From NCBI GenBank assembly GCA_947475005.1, contig CANJLI010000020.1, positions 1-36,361 on the forward strand: a stretch of 36,361 nt of DNA, read 5' to 3'. The notes below the pieces were generated by a model that worked only from the letters and a program-made list of their open reading frames with translations, ran no database searches and had not been told where the DNA came from. Each line of letters begins with the position of its first letter. Positions within the stretch are counted from its first letter, which is position 1. Positions 23,897-31,564 of this stretch are shown piece by piece. The DNA comes from Deltaproteobacteria bacterium (lineage in GTDB: Bacteria > Bdellovibrionota_B > Oligoflexia > Oligoflexales > Bog-1112). The translations under genes were made by a program, and so were the position numbers.

Positions 23897-25186
23897 ATGC
23901 GAAATCACTTTCTGCTGTTTTTGAGTCTTGTCAGTTGTACGACTTTTGTCAAGCAACCCCGACTTTTTACACGAGAAACTCCTGTCGTATATCCTAGGCA
24001 TCTAGTGGACTTGCAACAGGGGCCTCCTGCAACCTCCGATCAAAAAATTGTGGCAACCCGGCTCCACCAAGCCCTTACTTCCCAGATCGTACCTGACTCT
24101 CCTACTACCCCGATGCAACTATTAAAAATGGTAGTTTTTATCGATCGAGTACGCAATGAGATGAAATTTTCTAACTCAATTTATGTGACCCCCGATGAGG
24201 AAACGGTCTTTTTTCCCCTGCAATTTTACCCCAATGGACATGTCTACATACATACGGAGGACCAAGATCCGAGCCAACGATCCGGGACGTATAAAGTCTT
24301 TTCTCGCTCCATTGGCTATCCAGATTTGCAGGTGTATGCCAATCTGGAATTGAAATTGGAAAAAAACAAAGCCCACCAAGAAATGCAGAATGAAATTGAA
24401 ATATTACGCGCATTAGAAGGTGTAGTAGCTGTACCCCATATTGAAGATTTTGGCTTTTTTCAGGGAAAAACAGCAGGTACCCCCCGGTTTTCTATGCAGA
24501 TGGAACTGTTTACAGAAGATATCTCCGAGCGAAAGAAAGCCTTGGAAGATGGCAAGCAGATTGTAAAACTAGCGCTAGAAGTCGTACACGTGGTGCGCAT
24601 GCTTCACGAAAAAGCCCACTATATTCATCGAGATCTCAAACCAAAAAATTTCTTCTGGAAGAAACAAGGACAAAAGGAAATTGTGGTAGTGGCGGACTTC
24701 GGATTGGGAGAGAGGGACTCAGACACAAGAATGGGCCAACGCTTGGTGGGAACTCGGGCCTATTTGGCCCCGGAGCTTTCCCTGCACCACGCACAAGCTC
24801 AATCTGCCTGCGAGAGTTTTCAGCTCTGTAAGAAAGCGGATGTCTTCGCTTTAGGGGTTACGCTTCTTGACCTCATTGGGGAAGAAAGGGAGACTCACCT
24901 TAAAAAAATCGTCTATGGGGTACATGGGCCATTTTTACATCAGGGGTCCCATGTGGTTGAAATGACAAGTCGGATTCAAGATTATACGCGTATACACAAA
25001 GCCTACTATGATCAAGGGCCCCTTGAGTATGGGGTGCATCCTCAGGAAGCCGTACTGCGATCCTTTCGGCAACTGGTGTGGCGCATGATGCATCCAGACC
25101 CTTTGATGCGGCCGGACCTTCGAATGGTAGAAGATCAGTTGAATGAAATTCTAGAACAATATAATAAAAGTGTAGGCAGCGTGTAG
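23897..25186 (+). CDS. Ser/Thr-kinase-like lipoprotein
   Basis: A 429-residue protein. It begins with a lipoprotein signal (HFLLFLSLVSC, Cys14). A divergent N-lobe follows at about residues 85-200, in which the Gly-rich loop is not obvious; a Lys in LELKLEK and Glu in NEIEIL may be the ATP pair. The C-lobe is well preserved: HRDLKPKN with Asp246, DFG 267-269, GTRAYLAPE with APE 291-293, and ADVFALG. So an active eukaryote-like kinase fold appears to be exported and lipid-anchored, which is unusual since ATP is not available in the periplasm. It could act on host proteins after delivery. The start has only a weak GAG upstream. Confidence 0.85.
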   Translation: MRNHFLLFLSLVSCTTFVKQPRLFTRETPVVYPRHLVDLQQGPPATSDQKIVATRLHQALTSQIVPDSPTTPMQLLKMVVFIDRVRNEMKFSNSIYVTPDEETVFFPLQFYPNGHVYIHTEDQDPSQRSGTYKVFSRSIGYPDLQVYANLELKLEKNKAHQEMQNEIEILRALEGVVAVPHIEDFGFFQGKTAGTPRFSMQMELFTEDISERKKALEDGKQIVKLALEVVHVVRMLHEKAHYIHRDLKPKNFFWKKQGQKEIVVVADFGLGERDSDTRMGQRLVGTRAYLAPELSLHHAQAQSACESFQLCKKADVFALGVTLLDLIGEERETHLKKIVYGVHGPFLHQGSHVVEMTSRIQDYTRIHKAYYDQGPLEYGVHPQEAVLRSFRQLVWRMMHPDPLMRPDLRMVEDQLNEILEQYNKSVGSV

Positions 25187-25206
25187 ATTCTCTTGCGCGC
25201 TATATT

Positions 25207-25394
25207 AGAGGCAAACTGGAAAAGAATGCTGATTTTTCAACCGTTCTGCATAATTTCTGTCATGCCCAGGCCGCCTCGGCCGTATGGGCATCTCCCACGA
25301 TCGGGGGGGATCCCCGACGCGCCCTTCAGGCGCTGGGGATGACGGATACACATAGATTGCTCGAAAAATCAGTATGCTTTTCCAGTTTACCTCT
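25207..25394. mobile_element. 188-bp MITE-like element, copy B (inverted relative to copy A)
   Basis: The same ends and interior as 21383-21570, in opposite orientation. A nearly perfect terminal inverted repeat starts AGAGGCAAACTGGAAAAG. It begins 20 bases after the kinase stop and ends about 60 bases before the PAP2 gene. The TA-containing flanks are compatible with TA target duplication but do not prove it. Confidence 0.9.
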
Positions 25395-25452
25395 TATCTA
25401 GAGCCGATCGAAATGATCGAGCTCGCTTCTTTTCCATTTATGAGGCTTTATT

Positions 25453-26403
25453 TTGCAGCGTTTTTTTTCTTTTGCGCTTCTCGTTGGGTTTTCTTTCTCG
25501 AGCTTTGCAGCAGCTCCCCCTCCAGCAGCTGAAAAAGGACGTGGAGGTCGCGAACAATCACCGCTTACTTGGTACGATTGGATTGCCAATACGCCCCGGG
25601 ATTATTCTTTGTTCTATCATCGGGTCTTTCGAAAGGAAGAACTTCCCGCCATTACCCTTGTTGTGGCTTCTTCGGCAATACTCTGGGTCTATGATGAGCA
25701 ACTTCTCACCGCAGGTAAGAGATGGGGAAAGATGTGGAGTATTTCTCCAGACGACAACATGTCGGAAGCGGCCAATGTAGGCGGATTTCCCATTCAGATG
25801 CCATCGGATGCCGGTAGTGCCTTTTACTTTATCGGAGACGGCTGGACCCATGTCTCCATCGCGGGTGCCTATCTGACCTACGGAGGCGCTTTCCGCGAAG
25901 TACGTGCTCTGCACACAGCCTCCCAATTGGCGGAGGCAATTGTAAATACCGGCATCTCCGTCCAAGTCCTCAAGCACGTGACGGGGCGAGAGAGTCCGTT
26001 GGTGAGCACGGGAGAGCGAGGGGTTTGGCGCATGTTTCCCGATCAGAAAAAGTATCACAAACATGTCTCTACCTATGATGCCTATCCTTCCGGGCATGTT
26101 GCCACAGCCATGGCCACCATGACCGTTATGGCAGGCAATTACCCAGAGTATGCACTGGGGATTCAACTGGTCGGGTATCCCTTGATTACGTTATTGTCGT
26201 TGCAAATGCTAAATAACGGTGTTCATTGGGCCAGTGATTATCCCTTAGGGCTTGCCTTGGGATATACATTTGGGCGCATTGCCGTGGAGAATGGCAAGCA
26301 GCCTTTGCCGAGCGAGCATGCATCTTGGTGGGAACGTACCAAGTTCATGCCGATTTCCCCAGGCCCCGCAAGCTATGGATTACAAATGGTGACCACCCTT
26401 TGA
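25453..26403 (+). CDS. Exported PAP2-family phosphatase
   Basis: A 316-residue protein from a TTG start (GAGG eight bases upstream) with a signal peptide (QRFFSFALLVGFSFSSFAAA). The PAP2 signature is complete: C1 KHVTGRESP, C2 YPSGHVA, C3 VHWASDYPLG. Several weakly hydrophobic helices surround these. The family dephosphorylates lipid phosphates or pyrophosphates, such as undecaprenyl pyrophosphate or phosphatidic acid, on the periplasmic face. The next gene starts inside its stop codon. Confidence 0.88.
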   Translation: MQRFFSFALLVGFSFSSFAAAPPPAAEKGRGGREQSPLTWYDWIANTPRDYSLFYHRVFRKEELPAITLVVASSAILWVYDEQLLTAGKRWGKMWSISPDDNMSEAANVGGFPIQMPSDAGSAFYFIGDGWTHVSIAGAYLTYGGAFREVRALHTASQLAEAIVNTGISVQVLKHVTGRESPLVSTGERGVWRMFPDQKKYHKHVSTYDAYPSGHVATAMATMTVMAGNYPEYALGIQLVGYPLITLLSLQMLNNGVHWASDYPLGLALGYTFGRIAVENGKQPLPSEHASWWERTKFMPISPGPASYGLQMVTTL

Positions 26404-27026
26404 TAAAAAAATGGATATTGGGGTTCATTAGTAGTTTTATGATACATGGGTATATTTTTGCACAAGTGTCACCTGCTGCGGATGAAATTGAAAAAGATGT
26501 AGTCGTGGGAAAAACCCACGCAGGTGTACCCATCGTAAAGCGAGCTAAGGTTGTATATGCGGACAGCAGTGAAGCCTATCGCCACCATCACCACCATCAA
26601 TTGTCCTTAGGCGTTGGGCTATTGGTCGGATCTGTAACCTATGGCTACCTCTTACGACCGGATTGGATCCTGGAGGGCTATGCGCAAAAACAGCTGGAAT
26701 TTTTAGCAGGGGATTCCATCTTGGCTTCAGTGGGCACAAAATTTTTGCCAGGAGATTCTTTTTATGTAAAGCCTGCTGCGGCAATCCGTTGGAGCCGATA
26801 CCCCAAATTTGACAAGATGAGCGACAACGCAAGCAATCAACAGGCGATGCAAGCATATCGAGAGCAAGGGATTGACCTCTCTGTAGGTAACCAGTGGAGT
26901 TGGCCTCACTTTTTACTCAATGCTGAGTGGGTTGGATTCTATATTCCTTTATTTCAAAAATCCAAAGGGGATGGCACATTGGTGCAATTTCGCCTCGTGC
27001 AGCTCAGTGTGGGGATGGCTTGGTAA
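26400..27026 (+). CDS. Putative outer-membrane beta-barrel protein
   Basis: A 208-residue protein if it starts at the TTG at 26400, which overlaps the PAP2 stop (TTGA). This start gives a signal peptide (IKKWILGFISSFMIHGYIFAQ); no ATG gives one. The mature region has a five-His cluster (YRHHHHHQ). Alternating hydrophobic strands with aromatic girdle residues follow, and the C-terminus ends in Trp after an alternating LVQLSVGMAW, as in barrels recognised by BAM. Its coupling to the PAP2 gene suggests a shared envelope role. The start codon is inferred. Confidence 0.7.
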   Translation: MIKKWILGFISSFMIHGYIFAQVSPAADEIEKDVVVGKTHAGVPIVKRAKVVYADSSEAYRHHHHHQLSLGVGLLVGSVTYGYLLRPDWILEGYAQKQLEFLAGDSILASVGTKFLPGDSFYVKPAAAIRWSRYPKFDKMSDNASNQQAMQAYREQGIDLSVGNQWSWPHFLLNAEWVGFYIPLFQKSKGDGTLVQFRLVQLSVGMAW

Positions 27027-27031
27027 GCAGC

Positions 27032-27145
27032 TACTTTAAGACCCCATCTGCGTTGTTGCCCACGTCGCTCCGGTCCTCATTTACCAAAAAAGTAAACTCC
27101 GGTCCTCACTCCTTGGCGCCTAGCAGCTGGGGTCTTCAACTAGCT
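27032..27145. repeat. Intergenic element with CTCCGGTCCTC core, copy 2
   Basis: The core from 27046 (CATCTGCGTTGTTGCCCACG onwards, through TTTACC, GTAAACTCCGGTCCTC and GGCGCCTAGCAG) is nearly identical to 1699-1778. The flanking arms differ (GACCCCA 27040 with TGGGGTC 27128). It lies directly between the barrel gene and the SGNH lipoprotein gene. Confidence 0.85.
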
Positions 27146-27154
27146 TCTTTAACA

Positions 27155-28045
27155 ATGAAACTCTGGTTATGTTTATTTCTACTGATTGGCTGTCGAATCA
27201 CAGCGCCCCAATTGGAGCAACAAGATTTCAATGATGGCTCGGGGGGAGAAGGCCCCAGTTTGGCTGTGATTGGAGATAGTATTTCCACAGGCGTATTGTC
27301 TGATACACGATTTGGACGATCGTTGTCTCCTGCCTATACCACCGAATTTTTTCGATTGTTGCTTCAGGGATTTAATCCCAAGGCCTTTCAAGAGCGGTTT
27401 TCTAACTTGACCCACTCTTTTGCGGCAACAGACGAAGACTGGGGCCTGAGGGGCCTCATTGCCAAAAAACACGGATTTGCGCATGCTACCAGCATTCCCG
27501 TACACATAGGTGCAAAATTTGGAGGACGTTTGATCAATGTCCGAGGCATGCTAAAACAATTACAAGATAGCTATAGGCGGGAGGGGAAAGTAGCGGAGTA
27601 TGTGTCTGTTTTGCTTGGGGCCAATGACTTTTGTGAAAATCAAAGCCCTGCCGCATTTGAACAGACCTACGTCGAAGCGTTAAAAGCCATTTTGACTCTC
27701 CACCCAAGATCCACTGTACTCGTAGGATTGATTCCAGATGTGGCAAGCCTTGTCCAACATCAACATCGATATAGCCCCTTCTTTTCCTGCAACACAACTC
27801 GTCGGTTTTTTTGTCCTCCGCTTCTTGGAGAAGAAAATGCAGGAGCAGCAAGACTGCAAGCTTTCAATGTTGCCATTGAACAAGCGTGTCAAGTAGTAAG
27901 CCCACATTTTCAAAGTACATTGCGCTTGGTAAAAGGGACCGGGCAGTTTGCCTTGGAAGAATCGGATTTGGCTTTTGATTGCTTTCATCCCAGTAAGCAA
28001 ATGCAGCAAAAATTGGCAGAGAAAATGGGAGCTGCGCTTCTGTAA
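27155..28045 (+). CDS. SGNH/GDSL-family lipoprotein hydrolase
   Basis: A 296-residue protein starting MKLWLCLFLLIGC, a lipoprotein signal with Cys13. The SGNH blocks are present: AVIGDSISTG with the Ser nucleophile, Gly in KFGGR, LLGANDFCEN with Asn, and FDCFHPS with the Asp-x-x-His pair. It is probably a lipid-anchored esterase or lipase; the substrate is unknown. The start at 27155 follows a repeat element by nine bases and has no Shine-Dalgarno. The open frame extends back through the element, which is not coding. Confidence 0.87.
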   Translation: MKLWLCLFLLIGCRITAPQLEQQDFNDGSGGEGPSLAVIGDSISTGVLSDTRFGRSLSPAYTTEFFRLLLQGFNPKAFQERFSNLTHSFAATDEDWGLRGLIAKKHGFAHATSIPVHIGAKFGGRLINVRGMLKQLQDSYRREGKVAEYVSVLLGANDFCENQSPAAFEQTYVEALKAILTLHPRSTVLVGLIPDVASLVQHQHRYSPFFSCNTTRRFFCPPLLGEENAGAARLQAFNVAIEQACQVVSPHFQSTLRLVKGTGQFALEESDLAFDCFHPSKQMQQKLAEKMGAALL

Positions 28046-28147
28046 GACCTGAAGGTGAGTGTCCCCAATTCCGTCAACTAAAGAAGACTAACAAAGTTAG
28101 GAGATCCTTCGCTCTTGCGCTCAGGATGACGGAGTTTCGCTCAGGAT

Positions 28148-28257
28148 GACACCCCCTCCGTCATCCCAAGGTCCCGAAGGGACCGTATGGGATCTCTGTG
28201 TTTTTGTCGAGATCCCATACGGCTGCTATGCAGCCTTGGGATGACGGAGGGGGTGTC
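28148..28257. repeat. Two-tier inverted repeat (GACACCCCC arms)
   Basis: The outer 24-bp arms 28148-28171 and 28234-28257 are perfect. Within them a 14-bp pair (28183-28196 and 28209-28222, CCGTATGGGATCTC) forms the top of the structure. The right arm ends in GTGTCCCC, the palindrome end used by other elements here. CGCTCAGGATGAC occurs twice just upstream. It fills most of the 28046-28327 spacer; no gene is seen there. Confidence 0.9.
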
Positions 28258-28327
28258 CCCTATAAACTCCTTGCCCCAATTTTCCCACTCTTCTATATCT
28301 GTCCTCCTAACTTGAATGGAGGTATGT

Positions 28328-29839
28328 ATGTTTCAGCAGAAAAAACTATGGATTCTCATTTTAGTCTTGTTCGAAAGTCTCGCCTGGGGGGCTGCAAAAG
28401 AAGCAGAAAAAGACCCACAGGCCAAACTCAAACAGGAATTCCTGCAAGCAGCCCATGAGCGTGATTTGAAAAAACTGAAGGTATGCATCAAATCCGCAAG
28501 TGATCGAGGTATCCTTCCGGAATTAGCAGCAACGGTGGGTGATGTAAAACAAGTAGGCCTAGGTGGTTCTACACCAGGAAATGCGCTGCATCAGCTTTTC
28601 GTTGGCGATGCAGGTGCTGCGATGCGAGAAGTTAATGAAAAATATGGCTTCGCCCCTGTGACACCCAAAAGGGATCCACTAGAAGAGCATGAATCTATGC
28701 ATGCATGCTTACAAGAGCTCCTTCGTATTGGTTGTCTTGTAAATCAAGTCAACCAAATCGGAAAAACACCCCTTCACTATGCCTGCAACTTACCTTCTGA
28801 TTTTAGTTCGGACTTGATCCTAAAAGAGATGTCAAAAGTTAAAGATAGAAGACTTACTACAGAAGCCTCTTCTCGTGTGGCCGATATCGTACTATTACGT
28901 GCAAATATGATTCTATTGCTTACACAACATTTTCATGCAGATGCAACGCTCCTTGACTTCGACGGAGATTGTGCCTTTGATCGCTTGAAGGAAAGCACAA
29001 TCTTAGCAATACCGGAAATCCGAGGTCTAATCAGATCGAATCAAATCTTCATCAAAAACACCCAGAAAAAAGCGAAAGCTTCTAAGGCTCTTCACGATGC
29101 GGTACTGCCAGGGGGAAGCTTGACTGAGGTTCAAACCGCTCTAGCTAATGGTGCGGACCCTAATTATACAAAGGGAGGGGATTCTGCAAAATCGGTTCTG
29201 AATATCGCGATTCAAGTGGCGGGGGAGGATGTAATCACCACCCTACTCGATGCCGGTGCCAAAATTCCTGATAGCACGGCTGTGTTGATTTGTACGAAGC
29301 CGCAAACAAAGGCTATGATAGAAAAATTTTTGGAGCATGGTCTGAATCCAAATCAATTGGTCCCGAATGAATCACAATTGGGCCCTGAATTTGCTAACCA
29401 ACATAGCCGCTTGTGGCAGGCAGCTTTTATGCTCGGAAATCAAAGTGTAGTAGAAGCGATGGTGGAGCATTCTAAGGAGAAAGGGCAGCCCCTTGCCATG
29501 GATTTTCTGGGTTTCCCTTCTTTCTTGGACTTCGTTGAAATTCACCAAAAGCATGCACATCGAGGTGTCAGAGATCATGTACGACACCCGTTTCATCATC
29601 GTACTCCTTTAGAGGGGTTATCCAAAAAATTCGTAGAAGTAGGGCATAAAACAAAAATCGAACTGAAAAAACTACAGGACCTGCAACGCCAAAGTGAGGA
29701 GGGGTTTTTGAAAGAAACTCTCGAAAAGGCAACCAAATTACTCCAGAATTCAATGGAGTTTTGCCTAGGCGGCAATGAGGTGCATCAAGCGATGTTGGTT
29801 AAAATTCGAGAAAGCTTGCCACCACCGTATGTAGAGTAA
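28328..29839 (+). CDS. Exported ankyrin-repeat-like protein
   Basis: A 503-residue protein. The ATG at 28328 (GGAGG five bases upstream) opens a signal peptide (KKLWILILVLFESLAWGA). Ankyrin-type units include the canonical IGKTPLHYAC near residue 150. Divergent ones are centred on ALANGADPN, LLDAGAKIPD and LEHGLNPN (about 270-350). The C-terminal 100 residues are charged, predicted helical/coiled coil. The fold suggests protein-protein binding. Export makes it a candidate for contact with a host or a neighbour cell. No enzymatic motif is seen. Confidence 0.78.
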   Translation: MFQQKKLWILILVLFESLAWGAAKEAEKDPQAKLKQEFLQAAHERDLKKLKVCIKSASDRGILPELAATVGDVKQVGLGGSTPGNALHQLFVGDAGAAMREVNEKYGFAPVTPKRDPLEEHESMHACLQELLRIGCLVNQVNQIGKTPLHYACNLPSDFSSDLILKEMSKVKDRRLTTEASSRVADIVLLRANMILLLTQHFHADATLLDFDGDCAFDRLKESTILAIPEIRGLIRSNQIFIKNTQKKAKASKALHDAVLPGGSLTEVQTALANGADPNYTKGGDSAKSVLNIAIQVAGEDVITTLLDAGAKIPDSTAVLICTKPQTKAMIEKFLEHGLNPNQLVPNESQLGPEFANQHSRLWQAAFMLGNQSVVEAMVEHSKEKGQPLAMDFLGFPSFLDFVEIHQKHAHRGVRDHVRHPFHHRTPLEGLSKKFVEVGHKTKIELKKLQDLQRQSEEGFLKETLEKATKLLQNSMEFCLGGNEVHQAMLVKIRESLPPPYVE

Positions 29840-29851
29840 TCCATCCCTGAA

Positions 29852-29917
29852 GGCGACACCCGGTGCGAGTGTCCCCGACTAGAGCCCGAAAAGGGGACAC
29901 TCGCATCGAGTGTCCCC
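29852..29917. repeat. GGGGACAC/GTGTCCCC double-palindrome element, copy 2
   Basis: Units 29852-29876 and 29893-29917 match as an inverted pair with three mismatches. The 16-base spacer GACTAGAGCCCGAAAA is related to the spacers at 5326 and 36290. It lies between the convergent ankyrin-like and aldehyde dehydrogenase genes, where it could act as a two-way terminator. Confidence 0.9.
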
Positions 29918-29933
29918 GAATAACGTTCCCCCT

Positions 29934-31472
29934 TCAATCTACCCGCCAGGCAGTGCCCATCTTCTTCAGCAGAAGCGGAAGTAGTTTCCCCCAGCGTTTG
30001 ATCTTCTCCCAAGGGGACCCTGCTCCAAACAATCCCACAAGAGACAGAATCTGCTGGTAGGTAGCCGCATCGTAGGGATACCCATACACGTTTCGCTTGC
30101 TCGGTGTGCAATCGCTGCTCACCAGCTTAGCGTGAGTCATCTCCTCCAATCCCAGTTGTCCATGAGAGCGACCCATACCGCTCTGCTTCCATCCTCCCCA
30201 CGGGAGTTCATTCATGGCATGGGTATATAGATGATCGTTGATCGTCACCACCCCAGCTGCAATTTCGAGAGCCAACTTTTTCCCGAGTGCCAAATTGCGC
30301 GTCCACACCGAGGCTGTGAGTGCATAGTTCGAATCATTAGCTAACGTCACGGCCTCTTCCACCGTTTGAAAGGGCATGATGCAGAGAATGGGCCCGAAGG
30401 TTTCCTCTCGCATGATCTCCATCTCATGGGTCACACCGCTGAGCACCGTAGCGGGATAACACCGAGGAGACGGAGTTGCAGCTGAAGACTGCGCCACAAT
30501 CTGCGCCCCCGCTGCCAGCGCCTGCGCCATCTGTTTTTCGATCTGGAGATACTGCTTTTCCGTGGTAATTTCCCCTACCTCCACGTTGGCATTTTTCTCC
30601 CCCCCATGGCGCAGGGCACGAGTTTTGGCAGCCAGCCGCTCGAGAAACTCAGGGTAAATGGAAGCCTGCACGTACACCCGTTCGATCCCTGCACAAGTTT
30701 GCCCTGCATTTTGGAAAGCCCCCCACATGGCACCATTAACAGCCTTTTCCAAATTTGCATCGTCGAGCACTACCATGGGATCCTTGCCGCCAAGCTCCAA
30801 TACCACAGGGGTGAGAGTATCTGCTGCTTGGCGCAGAAGGGTTTTGCCCACAGCCACCGAACCGGTAAAGAACAGCTTGTCGATACCATGGCGGAAAAAA
30901 TGCTCCGATACGTAAGGCCCAGGAGCTATGACCCGCTGGTAGAGCCCAGGCGGAAGACCCCCGACTGCGATGATTTTATCCAACATTTCGCCTACTTCCG
31001 GCACATTTGGATCTGTCTTGACCAGCACCGCATTGCCTGCGATGAGTGCCATCAAGATTTCACTGAAGGGAATCGACAAAGGATAATTCCAAGGGCTGAT
31101 AATCCCAACTACCCCCAGCGGGATCCGATGCAGGGTATTTCGTTTATGAATAAAGAGGAGGTGAGCTGGGGCAATTTTTCTCGGCACCAGGTATTTCTTG
31201 GCTTTAGTCCCATACCACTGGCACGCCAAGGTACAGGGAAAAACCTCTGCCGCAAGGGCCTCGATGGGGGTTTTTCCCGTGGAAATGGAAATAGTTGCCG
31301 CTATTTCCTCGCTGTTGATCACCAAGTAAGCTTGCATCTTTTGCAGATGTGCCCCGCGTTCTTTTAAAGTTTGAGCGGCCCAGCGTCTTTGGGCTTGTCT
31401 GGCGCGGGCAAAAATAGCACCCCACTCCAGTGTTACAGCAGGTTCTACAAGGGGATTCCAGGCGTTCATCAT
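29934..31472 (-). CDS. NAD(P)-dependent aldehyde dehydrogenase
   Basis: A 512-residue ALDH-superfamily enzyme. The substrate-channel SPWNYPLS segment, FTGSVAVGK (cofactor binding), the general-base Glu in LELGGKDP and the nucleophile Cys in NAGQTCAGIERVYV are all present, as is EETFGPILC near the C-terminal third. It most resembles the aldehyde dehydrogenases acting on succinate semialdehyde or long-chain aldehydes, but I cannot name the substrate. The last about 50 residues (after WGKLLPLLLKK) are hydrophobic/basic, which could allow membrane association as in some fatty-aldehyde dehydrogenases. The start is the first of two ATGs at 31472, after AAAGG. Confidence 0.93.
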   Translation of the reverse strand: MMNAWNPLVEPAVTLEWGAIFARARQAQRRWAAQTLKERGAHLQKMQAYLVINSEEIAATISISTGKTPIEALAAEVFPCTLACQWYGTKAKKYLVPRKIAPAHLLFIHKRNTLHRIPLGVVGIISPWNYPLSIPFSEILMALIAGNAVLVKTDPNVPEVGEMLDKIIAVGGLPPGLYQRVIAPGPYVSEHFFRHGIDKLFFTGSVAVGKTLLRQAADTLTPVVLELGGKDPMVVLDDANLEKAVNGAMWGAFQNAGQTCAGIERVYVQASIYPEFLERLAAKTRALRHGGEKNANVEVGEITTEKQYLQIEKQMAQALAAGAQIVAQSSAATPSPRCYPATVLSGVTHEMEIMREETFGPILCIMPFQTVEEAVTLANDSNYALTASVWTRNLALGKKLALEIAAGVVTINDHLYTHAMNELPWGGWKQSGMGRSHGQLGLEEMTHAKLVSSDCTPSKRNVYGYPYDAATYQQILSLVGLFGAGSPWEKIKRWGKLLPLLLKKMGTAWRVD

Positions 31473-31564
31473 TTGCCTTTCATTGAATTTTCATGTAGAG
31501 AGAGTAGACTATTCTTATATTTTCGATAGTGTTTTTTTTTGGATTTATTACGAGGAATGTCTCT

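Noticed and set aside
26927..27154. N-terminal extension of the SGNH protein
   Set aside because: It overlaps the barrel gene and the repeat element; a lipoprotein signal begins at 27155.
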